Assembly: GCA_014654705.1 (NCBI GenBank)
Contig: JACVZY010000059.1
Span: 124,001 to 188,000, forward strand
DNA: 64,000 nucleotides
Direction of reading: 5' to 3'
From: Ignavibacteria bacterium
Lineage (GTDB): Bacteria; Bacteroidota; Ignavibacteria; Kapaibacteriales; UBA4661
The notes under the pieces were generated by a model. The model saw only the letters and a program-made list of their open reading frames with translations. It was not told the DNA's origin and ran no database searches. A program made the translations under genes and the position numbers. Shown piece after piece: positions 34,571-43,707 of the stretch (position 1 is its first letter; every line of letters begins with the position of its first letter).

Positions 34571-35170
34571 ATGAAAAATATTCTCTTTGCCGTGCTGCTC
34601 TGCGTCGCCTCGTCGCTCTATGCTGCCGATGGTTACAAGGTCGGGGATGTTGCCCGCGACTTTAGCTTGAAAAATGTGGACGGGAAAATGGTATCGCTTG
34701 CCAGTTACCCAGATGCAAAAGGTATGATTGTAGTTTTTACCTGTAATCACTGCCCTTACGCCAAGGCATATGAAAGCCGTGTTATCGGGCTGCATAAAGC
34801 GTTTGCATCAAAAGGGTATCCTGTGGTAGCGATTAACCCAAACGATCCTGTGGCATATCCCGAAGATTCCTTTGAGAATATGGCAAAACGGTCGAAAGAA
34901 AAATCGTACCCTTTTGCATATCTGTTTGACGAAACACAAGAGATTGCCAAAAGCTATGGTGCTACGCGCACGCCGCATGTTTTCTTGCTGAAGAAAAATG
35001 CCGACAAGTATGAAGTGGCATACATTGGTGCCATCGACGACAACAGCGAAAGTGCCGATGCGGTCAAAGAAAAATACGTGGAGCAGGCAATTGCCGCCCT
35101 CGTAACAGGCAAAGTGCCCACCGTGTCCACGACGAAAGCAGTTGGTTGTGGCATTAAATGGAAGAAATAA
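34571..35170 (+). CDS. Exported redoxin / AhpC-TSA-like thioredoxin-fold protein
   Basis: 199 residues. Signal peptide MKNILFAVLLCVASSLYA (1-18). Mature part: GDVARDFSLKNVDGK, a peroxiredoxin-like entry, FTCNHCPYAKAYESR with a CNHC pair where typical thioredoxins have CGPC, and ATRTPHVFLL with the cis-Pro. A further Cys lies near the C-terminus (AVGCGIKWKK). This matches the family usually named thioredoxin family protein/redoxin that is frequent in Bacteroidota and Planctomycetota. It may reduce peroxide or act as a disulfide reductase; the activity is not shown by sequence. Confidence 0.88.
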   Translation: MKNILFAVLLCVASSLYAADGYKVGDVARDFSLKNVDGKMVSLASYPDAKGMIVVFTCNHCPYAKAYESRVIGLHKAFASKGYPVVAINPNDPVAYPEDSFENMAKRSKEKSYPFAYLFDETQEIAKSYGATRTPHVFLLKKNADKYEVAYIGAIDDNSESADAVKEKYVEQAIAALVTGKVPTVSTTKAVGCGIKWKK

Positions 35171-35241
35171 TAAAGAGACTATGACTTTTGGTCATGGTAT
35201 ATTCTTACTTCTAGTGACTACCCACTGCAATAGGAATTGAG

Positions 35242-35249
35242 TATATTTG
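35242..35249 (+). promoter_or_regulatory. TAnnTTTG box before the giant surface protein gene
   Basis: TATATTTG matches the -7 consensus exactly, 76 bp before the ATG at 35326. An AAAGGT ribosome site lies 8 bp before that ATG. Confidence 0.5.
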
Positions 35250-35325
35250 CTGTGTGGATAATTCTCCACACTTTAAAAGATTGATGCAGAAATTTTAACC
35301 ATTTTTTATTCTTAAAGGTACATTT

Positions 35326-38300
35326 ATGTTGAAACGTTTTTCTACGCTGTTTGCGTTGCTCTTTGCCCTCTCGGTGGCAAGTGGCTGGGCGCAGACATTC
35401 ACCTATAATGCGAGCGGTACGTGGCAACTTGCCTCGACGTGGACCGCTGCTTTAGGTGCTTCGGGCTTCCCCGGTCAGGCTTCCAATAATGGCGATGTTA
35501 CTATTTCGCCAACTGCTGCTGCGCTTGTGTTCGCAGATGCACCACCGGCATTCCCAATTTCGTCCCTGACGATGACCGGTACGCAGCCAACAACGTTAGG
35601 TGCAGGTACTCTCACTATCACCGGTGCATTTACATTGAATGCTGGTGCAGTGCTTAATATCCCTGCCGGTACTACGGTTGTTGTTAACGGTGCTTCGACA
35701 ATTGCGGGCACAATTAACTTGACAGCTGGAACGAGCAAGATTATTTTTAATGGTGCCGTGACCCAAAGTGGCTCAGGCGTTATTACTGCCGCTGCTGCCG
35801 CTTCAACGGTTCAGCTTGGCGCTGGTGTTACAACTATTGCCGGTACTTTGTTCCAAAATCCTTTTGGTGGCACGATTCAAACCGGTGGAGCGCTTAATCT
35901 CACCTCAGGTCTGACCATAGGCGCAGCAGGTATTTTGAATCTGGTTGGCACGACCACCATCAATTCCGGTGTAACCCTTACAGTAAACAATACGGCTGCC
36001 GGTGCAATCACAGGCGCAGGTAATCTTCAGGGTGCGGCTGCAAATTCTATCGTTGACTTCTCGGGCGGTCCTACCGCTCTTCAAGGTACGTGGTTCGCAA
36101 ATCCTTTTAATGGTACGCTTCGCACTTCTACTGCGGGGGCTTCCGCGCTTACCGGAACTCTGACAATTGGTTCGACAGGTGTCCTTAACCTGACCTCTCA
36201 GAATCTTAACCCTGCTGCGGGTGCAAATCTCATTCTGAATAATACGGCGGCAAACTCTCTGACAGGTACGGGTAGAATTAATATCATTAATATGGTGACC
36301 GTAACCTTAGGACCTGGCTTTAATGGCGGTACGCTTAACGGCGACTCGTTTGTTAATCCGATTACTGGTTCCTTGAATACCGGCGGTAACTTGACTGCAA
36401 CTGGTGCAGGTACGCCGATTTTGCAGTTTAATAATACCAATGGTGTTTTCAACATCACCGGTACGCTGACGATTGCTGCGGGCAAGACCATTTTTATGAA
36501 TAATACCGGAGCAGGTTCGCTTCCTGGTTCGGGTACGTTTGCAGCGGCGGATAACACTGCTATCCTGCGCTTTGTAGCAGGAGCAAACGGTGGTGCTATT
36601 TCGGGTAACATCTTCTCGAATCCTTGGAATGGTCGTCTTCGTATCGACGGTGCCTTGGAATTAGGTGCTACCTTTGGCGCAACGGGTTCTTCGATTTTCA
36701 ATGCCGGTCCGAATGCTATTCTTGATTTGGGCGGTAACTTGACGGTGAATGACAGCTTGGCATTGAACTGTACACAGCCTGCGGGGACAGTATTCCCAAG
36801 TGCAGGTTTTATAGTTGCTCGCACAGGTGGTCCTAGCACCGGTGCTCCCGGTCCTGGTGGTCGTGTTACTGTTGGTCCGAACTCATTTGCGGGCTTTTTG
36901 CCTGTTGCTAATTTGGGTACGGGTGCGCAATGGCAAACCGGAAATCTCTTTATTGCAGGTTCATCAGCTTTGAATGCTAACTATCAATTTACGAATGGTT
37001 CATTTTTGTTCTTGAATACCGGTTCGGTACTTCAGGTCGCATCCACTCGTACGCTGACCTTAGACGGTCGCATGCTTGGTACGGGACGTATCAACGGTCA
37101 AGACAATACGGCTATTGTTACTCTTACCGCGAATTTCGCTAGCCCGGCTAATACCACAGATATTCCGGGTGCAAACTTAGGTAATCCAAACTTCGACGGT
37201 GATTTGAGAATTAATCAAGCACGAACGCTTTCGGGTAGCCTAACAATGGGTCCAAATTCCATCTATACTACGGGCGGTTTTACAACTACTGTTAATACAC
37301 CAAGTGTTTTAACGTTCAACCAAACAGCTGCAGGTGGTTTGGTCGGTGCTGGTGCGTTTATCGGTACAGGAACGTTGACCTTTGGTAATAACGCTCTTGG
37401 CGCAACGTTTCCTGTTGCTAATGTAACAAGTGGTGCAGGTAACTTCACTGGTCGCATTATTTTGGGCGATGGGGTGAATTTCGCTACTACCTATCCGTTG
37501 AACAACCCAACGATATTGCAACTGAACGGTACAACACAAATCAATGCCGGCGTTACATTGAACATCAATAATACAGCAGCCAGCTCTCTGACTGGTACTG
37601 GCAGACTGCAAGCGCAAGCTGCAAACAGCGTTCTTGCTTTTGCTGCGGGTGCTAACGGTGGCACGGTTCCAGGAGCAAACATTGCGACCACATATGTGGG
37701 GCAAATCACTACTGCCGGAGCAATGAATTTGACAGGCAACTTGAGCATGGGCGCGACAAGCGTCTTGAACATTGCCGGAGACCTGACATTAAGCGCTACA
37801 TCGCAGGTAACGTTGGGTATGAGCGCCGTACCAGCTACGGCACTTCCGGGTGTTGGTAACTTGGTTGGTCAGCCTTCCGGCACGAACATTCCCGAAATCG
37901 TCTTGTCGAATGGTTCATTGGGTGGTCAACTGCCAACCAATCGGATTCCTACGGGTTCCGCGGCGAATCAATTTGGCGGTCGCCTTACAGTTGGTACAGG
38001 ATACGCTGTTACTGCAAACACCACGATTAACCAACCGGCAATTTTGAATATCCAAACCGGTGCACAACTTATTGTGAATGCAGGTCAAACACTTACCCTT
38101 AATACGACCACTTCGCCGGCAACAGGTGCGGGAACTGGTACTATTCAAGGACAAGATAACACAGCCATTGTTTCGCTGGGTAACGGTTTCAACGGTACTA
38201 CGCTTCCCGGTGCTTTGTTTGCAACGCCATTTGCAGGCCAGCTGATTATACCGGCAATGGGTCTGAACCAAACAGGTAATCTTACCATGGGTGTAAGCAG

Positions 38301-41016
38301 CATCTTGCTTATGAATGGCAATTTGAATGTGAACTCGGGTTCGACTCTGACGCTTAATGGCGGAGTAAATTCTCTCCAAAGCGGCGGTGGATTGCTCAAT
38401 GGTGCTAATAATCTTGCTGTGGTTGCTCTTGGTGCCGGCTTCAATGGCGGTACACTTCCGGTTAATCGCTTTGCTATACCATTTAATGGCGGCTTGACAA
38501 CAGCAGGACCGTTAACAGTAAGTGCATCAATGAACTTTGGTACACCAGCTTCGTTGTCTCTTGGTGGCGATTTGACAATTCCGGCAGGCGTGGTTCTGAA
38601 CCTCGCAATGACGGGAGCAAACACCCTTACCGGCACAGGTCGCTTTGTTGCAGGTTCTGCAACGTCCCAAGTATCTCTTGGCGGCGGTTTTAACAACACC
38701 TTTATTCCGGGTGCAAACTTTACGAATTTTGGTGGTGTGGTTTCGATGGTTTCCGCTCTCAGCCTCTCAAGTTCCATGGTTCTTGGTGCAACTGGTGCCC
38801 TTGATCTTGGTGGTGGTCGCAACACGCTTACTCTCGGTAATGGTGGCGCTAGCCTTTCGGTTGTTACTCCTATTCGTGGTACAAGCGCAACAGCGTTTAT
38901 TATCACCAACGGAACCGGTGGTTTGACTATCAATAATCCGGCGTTAACATCGTTCTTTTTCCCTGTCGGTACGACTGCCGCTACCTATTCGCCGCTCAGT
39001 TTGAGCAATGCAAGCGCCGCAGACGTTTTCACTGTGCGTGCTCGCGCAGGCATTACCAACAGTCCTACAACCTATCCGAATTTTGTCAACGTGGAGTGGG
39101 TGGTTTCGCAAGCTGGTTCCGGCAATCGTAACGTTACCTTTGCACCGCAATGGGCATCTGCGAACCAACAAGGACCACGATTCAACACCAACGCTGTTGG
39201 TTTGGGTCTGTTTGTCAACAACCAATACACCGAGACCACAACGGGCGCTACTATTGCTGTTACCGGAGGCTTAACGACGTTCAACGGAACGTTCAATACC
39301 TCGTTCACCAGTACCCCGCTTGTAGCATTCTCAAAAGTAGTACTGCCGCCCGTCGTTGTGGTAACTCCGATTGTGAGCAGCATTACGCCGTCATCAATAC
39401 CGGTGAGCAATGATGGTTTCACCGTTACTATTGCCGGTTCAAATCTGGGAACTGTTACCAGAATTACAGCACAAAACCTGACAAATAATGTTTCTGTTGT
39501 CGGTACGATTACTGGAACACAGTTGGCAACACTTCTGACCGTCAACTTCCCCGGTGCTGTTCGTAGCATTAGCGGTGTTGTTCGTCTTACGTTGACCAAT
39601 GCTACTGTTGGCTTTACAACTGCTCAGATTACGGTTACCCCAATTTCCAGCCCAACATTGACGGCTCTTGCTCCATCGACAACCGCAAGCGGTCGCGCAT
39701 TTACGTTGAACCTGACCGGTTCGGGCTTCTTGTCGCAAACACGCCTGAGCATTAATGGTAATGCAGCGCGAGTAATGGGCACGACAACCGGAACGACAGC
39801 AGCAATCGAAATTCCGGCTTCGCTCAATAATACTTCTGGCACACTTCGTATTCGTGCTACTAATACCGATGGTCAGTTTGCAGAACTTACCTATACGATT
39901 GGTCAAGCAGCGCGTCCAAATATCTTGAGCATCAACCCGCGTGCGGTATTTGTTGGCACCAATGGTGTTACCATCAATGTTGAAGGCTCCGGCTTCTTTG
40001 GTCCTGGCTTTGTAACAGCATTTTTTGGCTCAAATCCGATTAATGTCAGCGTTCTTAGCCCAACCCGTCTCACTTTGACCGTTCCGGCAAGCTTCTTAAC
40101 GGCGACCGGCTTCCCGTCTATTCTCATTAGCAACTCGGATGCTCAGTCTATTGGTTATGTCTTTAGCATTCTTCCACGAGTCGAGCAAGGTCCGACACCT
40201 GTTATCACCAGCTATACACCTACCACTACTACTGCCAGCAGCCGCGCGTACAGCGTTGTGGTGAACGGTAGTAACTTCAGCCGCAATGCACTCGTTACTG
40301 TACGTGGCACTGTGGTAACACCAAGCGTACTCGACACCAATCGTTTCGTGGTAGAAATTCCGGGTGGCTTAAATGTTAGCGGTGCGCCGTTGGACATCGT
40401 TCTTCAAAATCCTGACCTTCAGGCAGTAACTGCTACTGTTGCGGTTGGTGCAGCGCTTCCTGCTCCGGTCTTGAATACCCTTACTCCGTTGACAACGACG
40501 GCAAGTGCGGCACCGGGAAGAGCATTTACTATTACAATTTCGGGTAGTAACTTTTCCAATGCAACTGTTCTGTTAAATGGACAACCTTTGCAAATTGTTT
40601 CGCAAAGTGCGACTCAGATTATTGCTATTGTCTCGTCGAACAGACAACCGGTTATTAATCTTGACCCTGTACCAAACAATGTTGTTGTTCTCAATGGTGA
40701 TGGTCAGGCTACACCTGCTGCAATCTTTACCGTAACAACACAGGTATCCGTTCTTGATAACTCACTTCCGGGCTTTAGCGTTTACCCAAGCCCTGTAAAC
40801 GATGTAATGACCATTCAAGGCGGTTTCGAGCGTCCGACGAATGTTGTTGTTACCATCAGCAATGTTATCGGTCAGCGCGTGATGAGCTTTACGGAGCAGC
40901 AAGTTTCCGGTGGCTACAGCCGTCAGGTGAATGTCGCTTCGCTTCCGACTGGCACGTACATCGTCGAAATCAACGATGGTGCGCGTCGGATGGTGCAAAA
41001 AGTTATCAAATACTAA
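35326..41016 (+). CDS. Giant repetitive T9SS-exported surface protein with IPT/TIG domains
   Basis: 1896 residues. Signal peptide 1-23 (ending GWAQ). Residues about 40-1200 are built of roughly twelve divergent units of about 100 residues, each with phrases like NNTAAxSLTGTGRL, NTAIVxL, GFNGGTLPG, then LTMGxxSILNLxGNLT; they are rich in Gly, Asn, Thr and Ala and probably form a long beta-helix or filament. A module at about 1205-1340 (FFFPVGTTAATYSPL) precedes five IPT/TIG-like immunoglobulin domains (about 1348-1805, each opening like PTLTALAPSTT and containing SGSGF or NGSNF). The last ~80 residues (SVYPSPVNDVM to QKVIKY) are the T9SS type A sorting domain. Probably an abundant adhesin or surface-layer-like protein; codon use looks strongly biased. 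Confidence 0.9.
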   Translation: MLKRFSTLFALLFALSVASGWAQTFTYNASGTWQLASTWTAALGASGFPGQASNNGDVTISPTAAALVFADAPPAFPISSLTMTGTQPTTLGAGTLTITGAFTLNAGAVLNIPAGTTVVVNGASTIAGTINLTAGTSKIIFNGAVTQSGSGVITAAAAASTVQLGAGVTTIAGTLFQNPFGGTIQTGGALNLTSGLTIGAAGILNLVGTTTINSGVTLTVNNTAAGAITGAGNLQGAAANSIVDFSGGPTALQGTWFANPFNGTLRTSTAGASALTGTLTIGSTGVLNLTSQNLNPAAGANLILNNTAANSLTGTGRINIINMVTVTLGPGFNGGTLNGDSFVNPITGSLNTGGNLTATGAGTPILQFNNTNGVFNITGTLTIAAGKTIFMNNTGAGSLPGSGTFAAADNTAILRFVAGANGGAISGNIFSNPWNGRLRIDGALELGATFGATGSSIFNAGPNAILDLGGNLTVNDSLALNCTQPAGTVFPSAGFIVARTGGPSTGAPGPGGRVTVGPNSFAGFLPVANLGTGAQWQTGNLFIAGSSALNANYQFTNGSFLFLNTGSVLQVASTRTLTLDGRMLGTGRINGQDNTAIVTLTANFASPANTTDIPGANLGNPNFDGDLRINQARTLSGSLTMGPNSIYTTGGFTTTVNTPSVLTFNQTAAGGLVGAGAFIGTGTLTFGNNALGATFPVANVTSGAGNFTGRIILGDGVNFATTYPLNNPTILQLNGTTQINAGVTLNINNTAASSLTGTGRLQAQAANSVLAFAAGANGGTVPGANIATTYVGQITTAGAMNLTGNLSMGATSVLNIAGDLTLSATSQVTLGMSAVPATALPGVGNLVGQPSGTNIPEIVLSNGSLGGQLPTNRIPTGSAANQFGGRLTVGTGYAVTANTTINQPAILNIQTGAQLIVNAGQTLTLNTTTSPATGAGTGTIQGQDNTAIVSLGNGFNGTTLPGALFATPFAGQLIIPAMGLNQTGNLTMGVSSILLMNGNLNVNSGSTLTLNGGVNSLQSGGGLLNGANNLAVVALGAGFNGGTLPVNRFAIPFNGGLTTAGPLTVSASMNFGTPASLSLGGDLTIPAGVVLNLAMTGANTLTGTGRFVAGSATSQVSLGGGFNNTFIPGANFTNFGGVVSMVSALSLSSSMVLGATGALDLGGGRNTLTLGNGGASLSVVTPIRGTSATAFIITNGTGGLTINNPALTSFFFPVGTTAATYSPLSLSNASAADVFTVRARAGITNSPTTYPNFVNVEWVVSQAGSGNRNVTFAPQWASANQQGPRFNTNAVGLGLFVNNQYTETTTGATIAVTGGLTTFNGTFNTSFTSTPLVAFSKVVLPPVVVVTPIVSSITPSSIPVSNDGFTVTIAGSNLGTVTRITAQNLTNNVSVVGTITGTQLATLLTVNFPGAVRSISGVVRLTLTNATVGFTTAQITVTPISSPTLTALAPSTTASGRAFTLNLTGSGFLSQTRLSINGNAARVMGTTTGTTAAIEIPASLNNTSGTLRIRATNTDGQFAELTYTIGQAARPNILSINPRAVFVGTNGVTINVEGSGFFGPGFVTAFFGSNPINVSVLSPTRLTLTVPASFLTATGFPSILISNSDAQSIGYVFSILPRVEQGPTPVITSYTPTTTTASSRAYSVVVNGSNFSRNALVTVRGTVVTPSVLDTNRFVVEIPGGLNVSGAPLDIVLQNPDLQAVTATVAVGAALPAPVLNTLTPLTTTASAAPGRAFTITISGSNFSNATVLLNGQPLQIVSQSATQIIAIVSSNRQPVINLDPVPNNVVVLNGDGQATPAAIFTVTTQVSVLDNSLPGFSVYPSPVNDVMTIQGGFERPTNVVVTISNVIGQRVMSFTEQQVSGGYSRQVNVASLPTGTYIVEINDGARRMVQKVIKY
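35690..38830 (+). repeat. Coding tandem repeats of about 100 codons in the giant gene
   Basis: About twelve diverged units. Good landmarks are the repeated AATACGGC / AATACAGCAGCC (Asn-Thr-Ala) codons near 35990, 36240, 37570 and the GGTACGGG / GGTACTGGC (Gly-Thr-Gly) codons just after them. Unit length varies by several codons, and nucleotide identity is modest, so these are old duplications kept at protein level. Confidence 0.75.
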
Positions 41017-41067
41017 TTTCAAGCGCGAAAGCCTTTGCGCAAGAAAACAGTAAAATAACCTTTGATT

Positions 41068-41110
41068 CAAACGGCAGTCCGCGTATTTTTGCGGACTGCC
41101 GTTTGTTATT
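41068..41110 (+). terminator. Strong terminator after the giant gene
   Basis: Perfect stem CAAACGGCAGTCCGC, without interruption, against GCGGACTGCCGTTTG (41068-41082 / 41091-41105), loop GTATTTTT, followed by TTATTTTA. Confidence 0.92.
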
Positions 41111-41190
41111 TTAGGGCGGTGTCGCTCTGTGATACGCCCAGTATGCCAACGTTGTAATTCGTCATTCCAAATTCGTAATTGTTACAAACT

Positions 41191-42618
41191 ATGAAACCAG
41201 TAACGTTAGATACCATCGTGTCGCTCGCCAAGCGGCGCGGTTTTGTATTTCAATCATCAGAAATTTACGGTGGCTTGAACGGCTGCTGGGACTACGGTTC
41301 GCTCGGCGTGGAGCTTTTGCGCAATCTTAAGGATGCGTGGTGGAAGGCAATGACCTATCGCGACGACATCGAAGGCGTGGATGCGTCCATTCTCATGCAC
41401 CCCCGCGTTTGGGAAGCAAGCGGGCACGTTGCCAATTTTACCGACCCCATGATTGATAATAAGACTAGTAAAGCCCGCTACCGAGCCGATACGCTTATTG
41501 AGGACTACATTGCCAAGTTGGAGAAGAATGGCAAGACCGACCGTGCAAAGGCGGTTGCTGACCGTTTGGCGGCAGCGCGTGAGCCAGAGGATTTCTATCA
41601 AATTATCGTGGATGAAGAAATTACTGACCCTGTTGGCGGTTCTAAAGACTGGACACCGGTGCGTTATTTCAATCTGATGTTCAAAACGTTCGTGGGACCT
41701 GTCGAGGATACGAATAGCGTGGTCTATTTGCGCCCCGAAACTGCACAGGGTATTTTTGTGAATTTCCGTAACGTGCTGGATTCGGCACGTCAGAAAATAC
41801 CGTTTGGTATCGCTCAAATCGGCAAAGCGTTTCGCAACGAAATCAATACGAAATACTTCCTTTTTCGCACCCGCGAATTTGAGCAGATGGAAATGCAGTA
41901 TTTTGTGAAACCCGGCACGCACCCTGAGCAGTTTGAGTATTGGCGTGAGCAACGCTTTCAGTGGTTCTTGGATTTGGGTATGTCGCCCGATTCGATTCGA
42001 TTCAAACCCCACGACAAACTTGCCCACTATGCGGATGCTGCGGTGGACATAGAGTATAAATTTCCCTTTGGCTGGGGTGAAATTGAAGGCATTCACTCGC
42101 GTACAAATTTTGACTTGGGGCGGCACGAGGAGTACTCGGGCAAAAAGCTGGAATTTGTAGATACGGTAACAAGAGACCGTTTTGTGCCATATGTAATTGA
42201 GACTTCGGTTGGTGCGTCGCGTTCATTTATGGCGTTCCTTTGCCATGCCTACAACGTTGAAAATGTCGGTGCTGCTGATGGCGGCGAAGATGCAGAACGC
42301 ACCGTTCTGAAATTTCACCCGAAATTGGCGCCGGTGAAAGCAGCTGTTTTGCCCCTTGTCAAAAAAGACGGTATGCCGGAGTTTGCTGATAAGCTCTATC
42401 GAGATTTGCAAAAATCATTTAGTGTTCAGTACGATGAATCGGCAGCCGTGGGGCGGCGCTATCGTCGTCAGGACGAGATTGGAACGCCCTTTTGCATCAC
42501 GATAGACGGGGAATCCTTGCAAGACAACACCGTAACCATCCGTGAGCGCGATACGATGCAGCAAATTCGCGTTTCAGCCGATACGGTGAAGGAATATGTG
42601 ATGAAGTCGTTGATATAA
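41191..42618 (+). CDS. glyS: Glycyl-tRNA synthetase (single-chain, alpha2 type)
   Basis: Charges tRNA-Gly. The ATG at 41191 (MKPVTLDTIVSLAKRRGF) is preferred over a start four codons upstream; 475 residues. Class II motifs are clear: RPETAQGIFVNF, motif 2 FRNEINTKYFLFRTREFEQ, GWGEIEGIHSRTNFDL, and motif 3 VIETSVGASRSFMAFL. The C-terminal anticodon-binding domain begins near 375 (FHPKLAPVKAAVLPLVK). It is the eukaryote/archaea-like dimeric form, not the alpha/beta tetramer (glyQ and glyS) of E. coli. It stands alone between two strong terminators. Confidence 0.97.
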   Translation: MKPVTLDTIVSLAKRRGFVFQSSEIYGGLNGCWDYGSLGVELLRNLKDAWWKAMTYRDDIEGVDASILMHPRVWEASGHVANFTDPMIDNKTSKARYRADTLIEDYIAKLEKNGKTDRAKAVADRLAAAREPEDFYQIIVDEEITDPVGGSKDWTPVRYFNLMFKTFVGPVEDTNSVVYLRPETAQGIFVNFRNVLDSARQKIPFGIAQIGKAFRNEINTKYFLFRTREFEQMEMQYFVKPGTHPEQFEYWREQRFQWFLDLGMSPDSIRFKPHDKLAHYADAAVDIEYKFPFGWGEIEGIHSRTNFDLGRHEEYSGKKLEFVDTVTRDRFVPYVIETSVGASRSFMAFLCHAYNVENVGAADGGEDAERTVLKFHPKLAPVKAAVLPLVKKDGMPEFADKLYRDLQKSFSVQYDESAAVGRRYRRQDEIGTPFCITIDGESLQDNTVTIRERDTMQQIRVSADTVKEYVMKSLI

Positions 42619-42639
42619 ACAGTGCTGAAGCTGTAAAAA

Positions 42640-42689
42640 CAAGAGCTAACAATGCGGGACGTTTTGCATTGTTAGCTCTTGCTTTTTTA
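42640..42689. terminator. Bidirectional terminator between glyS and the lycopene cyclase gene
   Basis: Perfect 16-bp stem CAAGAGCTAACAATGC (42640-42655) / GCATTGTTAGCTCTTG (42666-42681), then CTTTTTTAC. On the minus strand the other side gives GTTTTTAC, so it can end both convergent genes. Confidence 0.93.
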
Positions 42690-42728
42690 CGGTTACTTTT
42701 TCTCTTTTGTCTTTTTTACTCTTGTTTT

Positions 42729-43424
42729 TTACACGAGGTCTTGTTGGGCTCTTCCCGTGCGGAGTTTGAGGTATTCATAGAAAATATTGCAGAGGGCGAT
42801 GTGTGTCAGTCCATAGCCAAAGTCTTCGATAGGAATGGTAATGATTCGGAAATCAATCTGATAGGCGGGAGCATAGATAAGAAGCGGTCTGGCGGTGAGG
42901 TATGTGTTGAATATGAGTGTAAATCCAATGACGGCAGCGAAAAAAACGTATGTTCGGGTCTGAAGAAGAGTATTGGTGCGGAGTTGGCGATCCAGAAAGG
43001 CGACTACGCCGAAGGCAATCAACACCAATCCCGTATATTCTTTGCCCGCCTGAAAAATCAATACCCCTATTGGTAGAAGTGCAAACATTCCTGCGCGTGC
43101 CCATTCTAACCCTCGTACAATGCGGTTTTTGACAACAAGTTTCAAGACCTCTCGAACAAAGAGACAAGCGTAGGGAACGGTAATAAAAAAAAGCCACTCC
43201 TCAATAGGCAATTTGAAAAAACGAAAGTCCAGCATATATGGCGCATTGAAGTACCAGTGCCGATTTGTCACTGCTGAATCCCAAGCGACATAGACAAGAA
43301 GCGAACCAACTATCCCCCCAAAGGCTTCACGCCAGTACTGGCGAAAGTTGATGTTCTTCTCAAAGCTGTATGCAAGTGGTCCGGCAAGGACGACAAAATT
43401 AAAAAGCAGATACTCAAATTTCAT
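42729..43424 (-). CDS. Fused CrtYcd-type lycopene cyclase domain protein
   Basis: 231 residues, almost all in about six to seven transmembrane helices. Two copies of the heterodimeric-type lycopene cyclase domain are fused: the first has LPIEEWLFFITVPYACLF and the second ITIPIEDFGYGLTHIALC, each with the conserved Pro-x-Glu-(Glu/Asp) of CrtYc/CrtYd. This family cyclises lycopene ends to form carotene rings in the membrane. No other carotenoid gene (crtB, crtI, crtE) is in the window, so the pathway must be encoded elsewhere or the protein acts on another polyene. It converges on glyS. Confidence 0.85.
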   Translation of the reverse strand: MKFEYLLFNFVVLAGPLAYSFEKNINFRQYWREAFGGIVGSLLVYVAWDSAVTNRHWYFNAPYMLDFRFFKLPIEEWLFFITVPYACLFVREVLKLVVKNRIVRGLEWARAGMFALLPIGVLIFQAGKEYTGLVLIAFGVVAFLDRQLRTNTLLQTRTYVFFAAVIGFTLIFNTYLTARPLLIYAPAYQIDFRIITIPIEDFGYGLTHIALCNIFYEYLKLRTGRAQQDLV

Positions 43425-43504
43425 GACGAGATGGCATTAAATGAAGAAATTTCCATTTTTTTCAATGAAGACGATTAAGGCGTAAAAATGATTGCGGAAA
43501 ATGC

Positions 43505-43535
43505 TTGACATTGTACAGGAAAAATGCTAATTTTG
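43505..43535 (+). promoter_or_regulatory. tRNA-Thr promoter
   Basis: TTGACA (43505-43510), 17 nt, then TAATTTTG (43528-43535), which is both an extended -10-like box and an exact TAnnTTTG element. The tRNA begins 20 bp after it. Confidence 0.7.
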
Positions 43536-43555
43536 TAATCCCTATTCAAAAAAAT

Positions 43556-43627
43556 GCCACTTTAGCTCAGCGGTAGAGCAACGGTTTTGTAAACCGTCGG
43601 TCGTTGGTTCAATTCCGACAAGTGGCT
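43556..43627 (+). tRNA. tRNA-Thr (anticodon UGU)
   Basis: A complete cloverleaf: acceptor GCCACTT / AAGTGGC, D arm GCTC-AGCGGTA-GAGC, anticodon stem ACGGT / ACCGT around loop TTTGTAA with anticodon TGT at 43588-43590, and T arm GTTGG-TTCAATT-CCGAC. The discriminator base is T and the CCA end is not encoded. A terminator follows at once, so it is a single-gene transcript. Confidence 0.97.
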
Positions 43628-43630
43628 CTC

Positions 43631-43669
43631 AAAAAAGCCTTGTCAGCAAATAGCTGGCAAGGCTTTTTT
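43631..43669 (+). terminator. Terminator of tRNA-Thr
   Basis: AAAAAAGCCTTGTCAGC (43631-43647) / GCTGGCAAGGCTTTTTT (43653-43669), 17 pairs with one G-T, loop AAATA. It is nearly symmetrical and could also stop the convergent bshA transcript. Confidence 0.93.
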
Positions 43670-43707
43670 GTGTTTAGCGCTTGAGTATTCGAAAGCACAG
43701 CCAAGAC

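Noticed and set aside
36198-38933. Several long minus-strand frames inside the giant gene
   Set aside because: They follow from the biased codons and repeats of the sense gene (Pro/Val/Leu-rich reverse translations) and have no independent signals.
42669-43076. 135-codon plus-strand frame after glyS
   Set aside because: It begins inside the glyS terminator and is opposite the lycopene cyclase gene, whose membrane helices and motifs are convincing.
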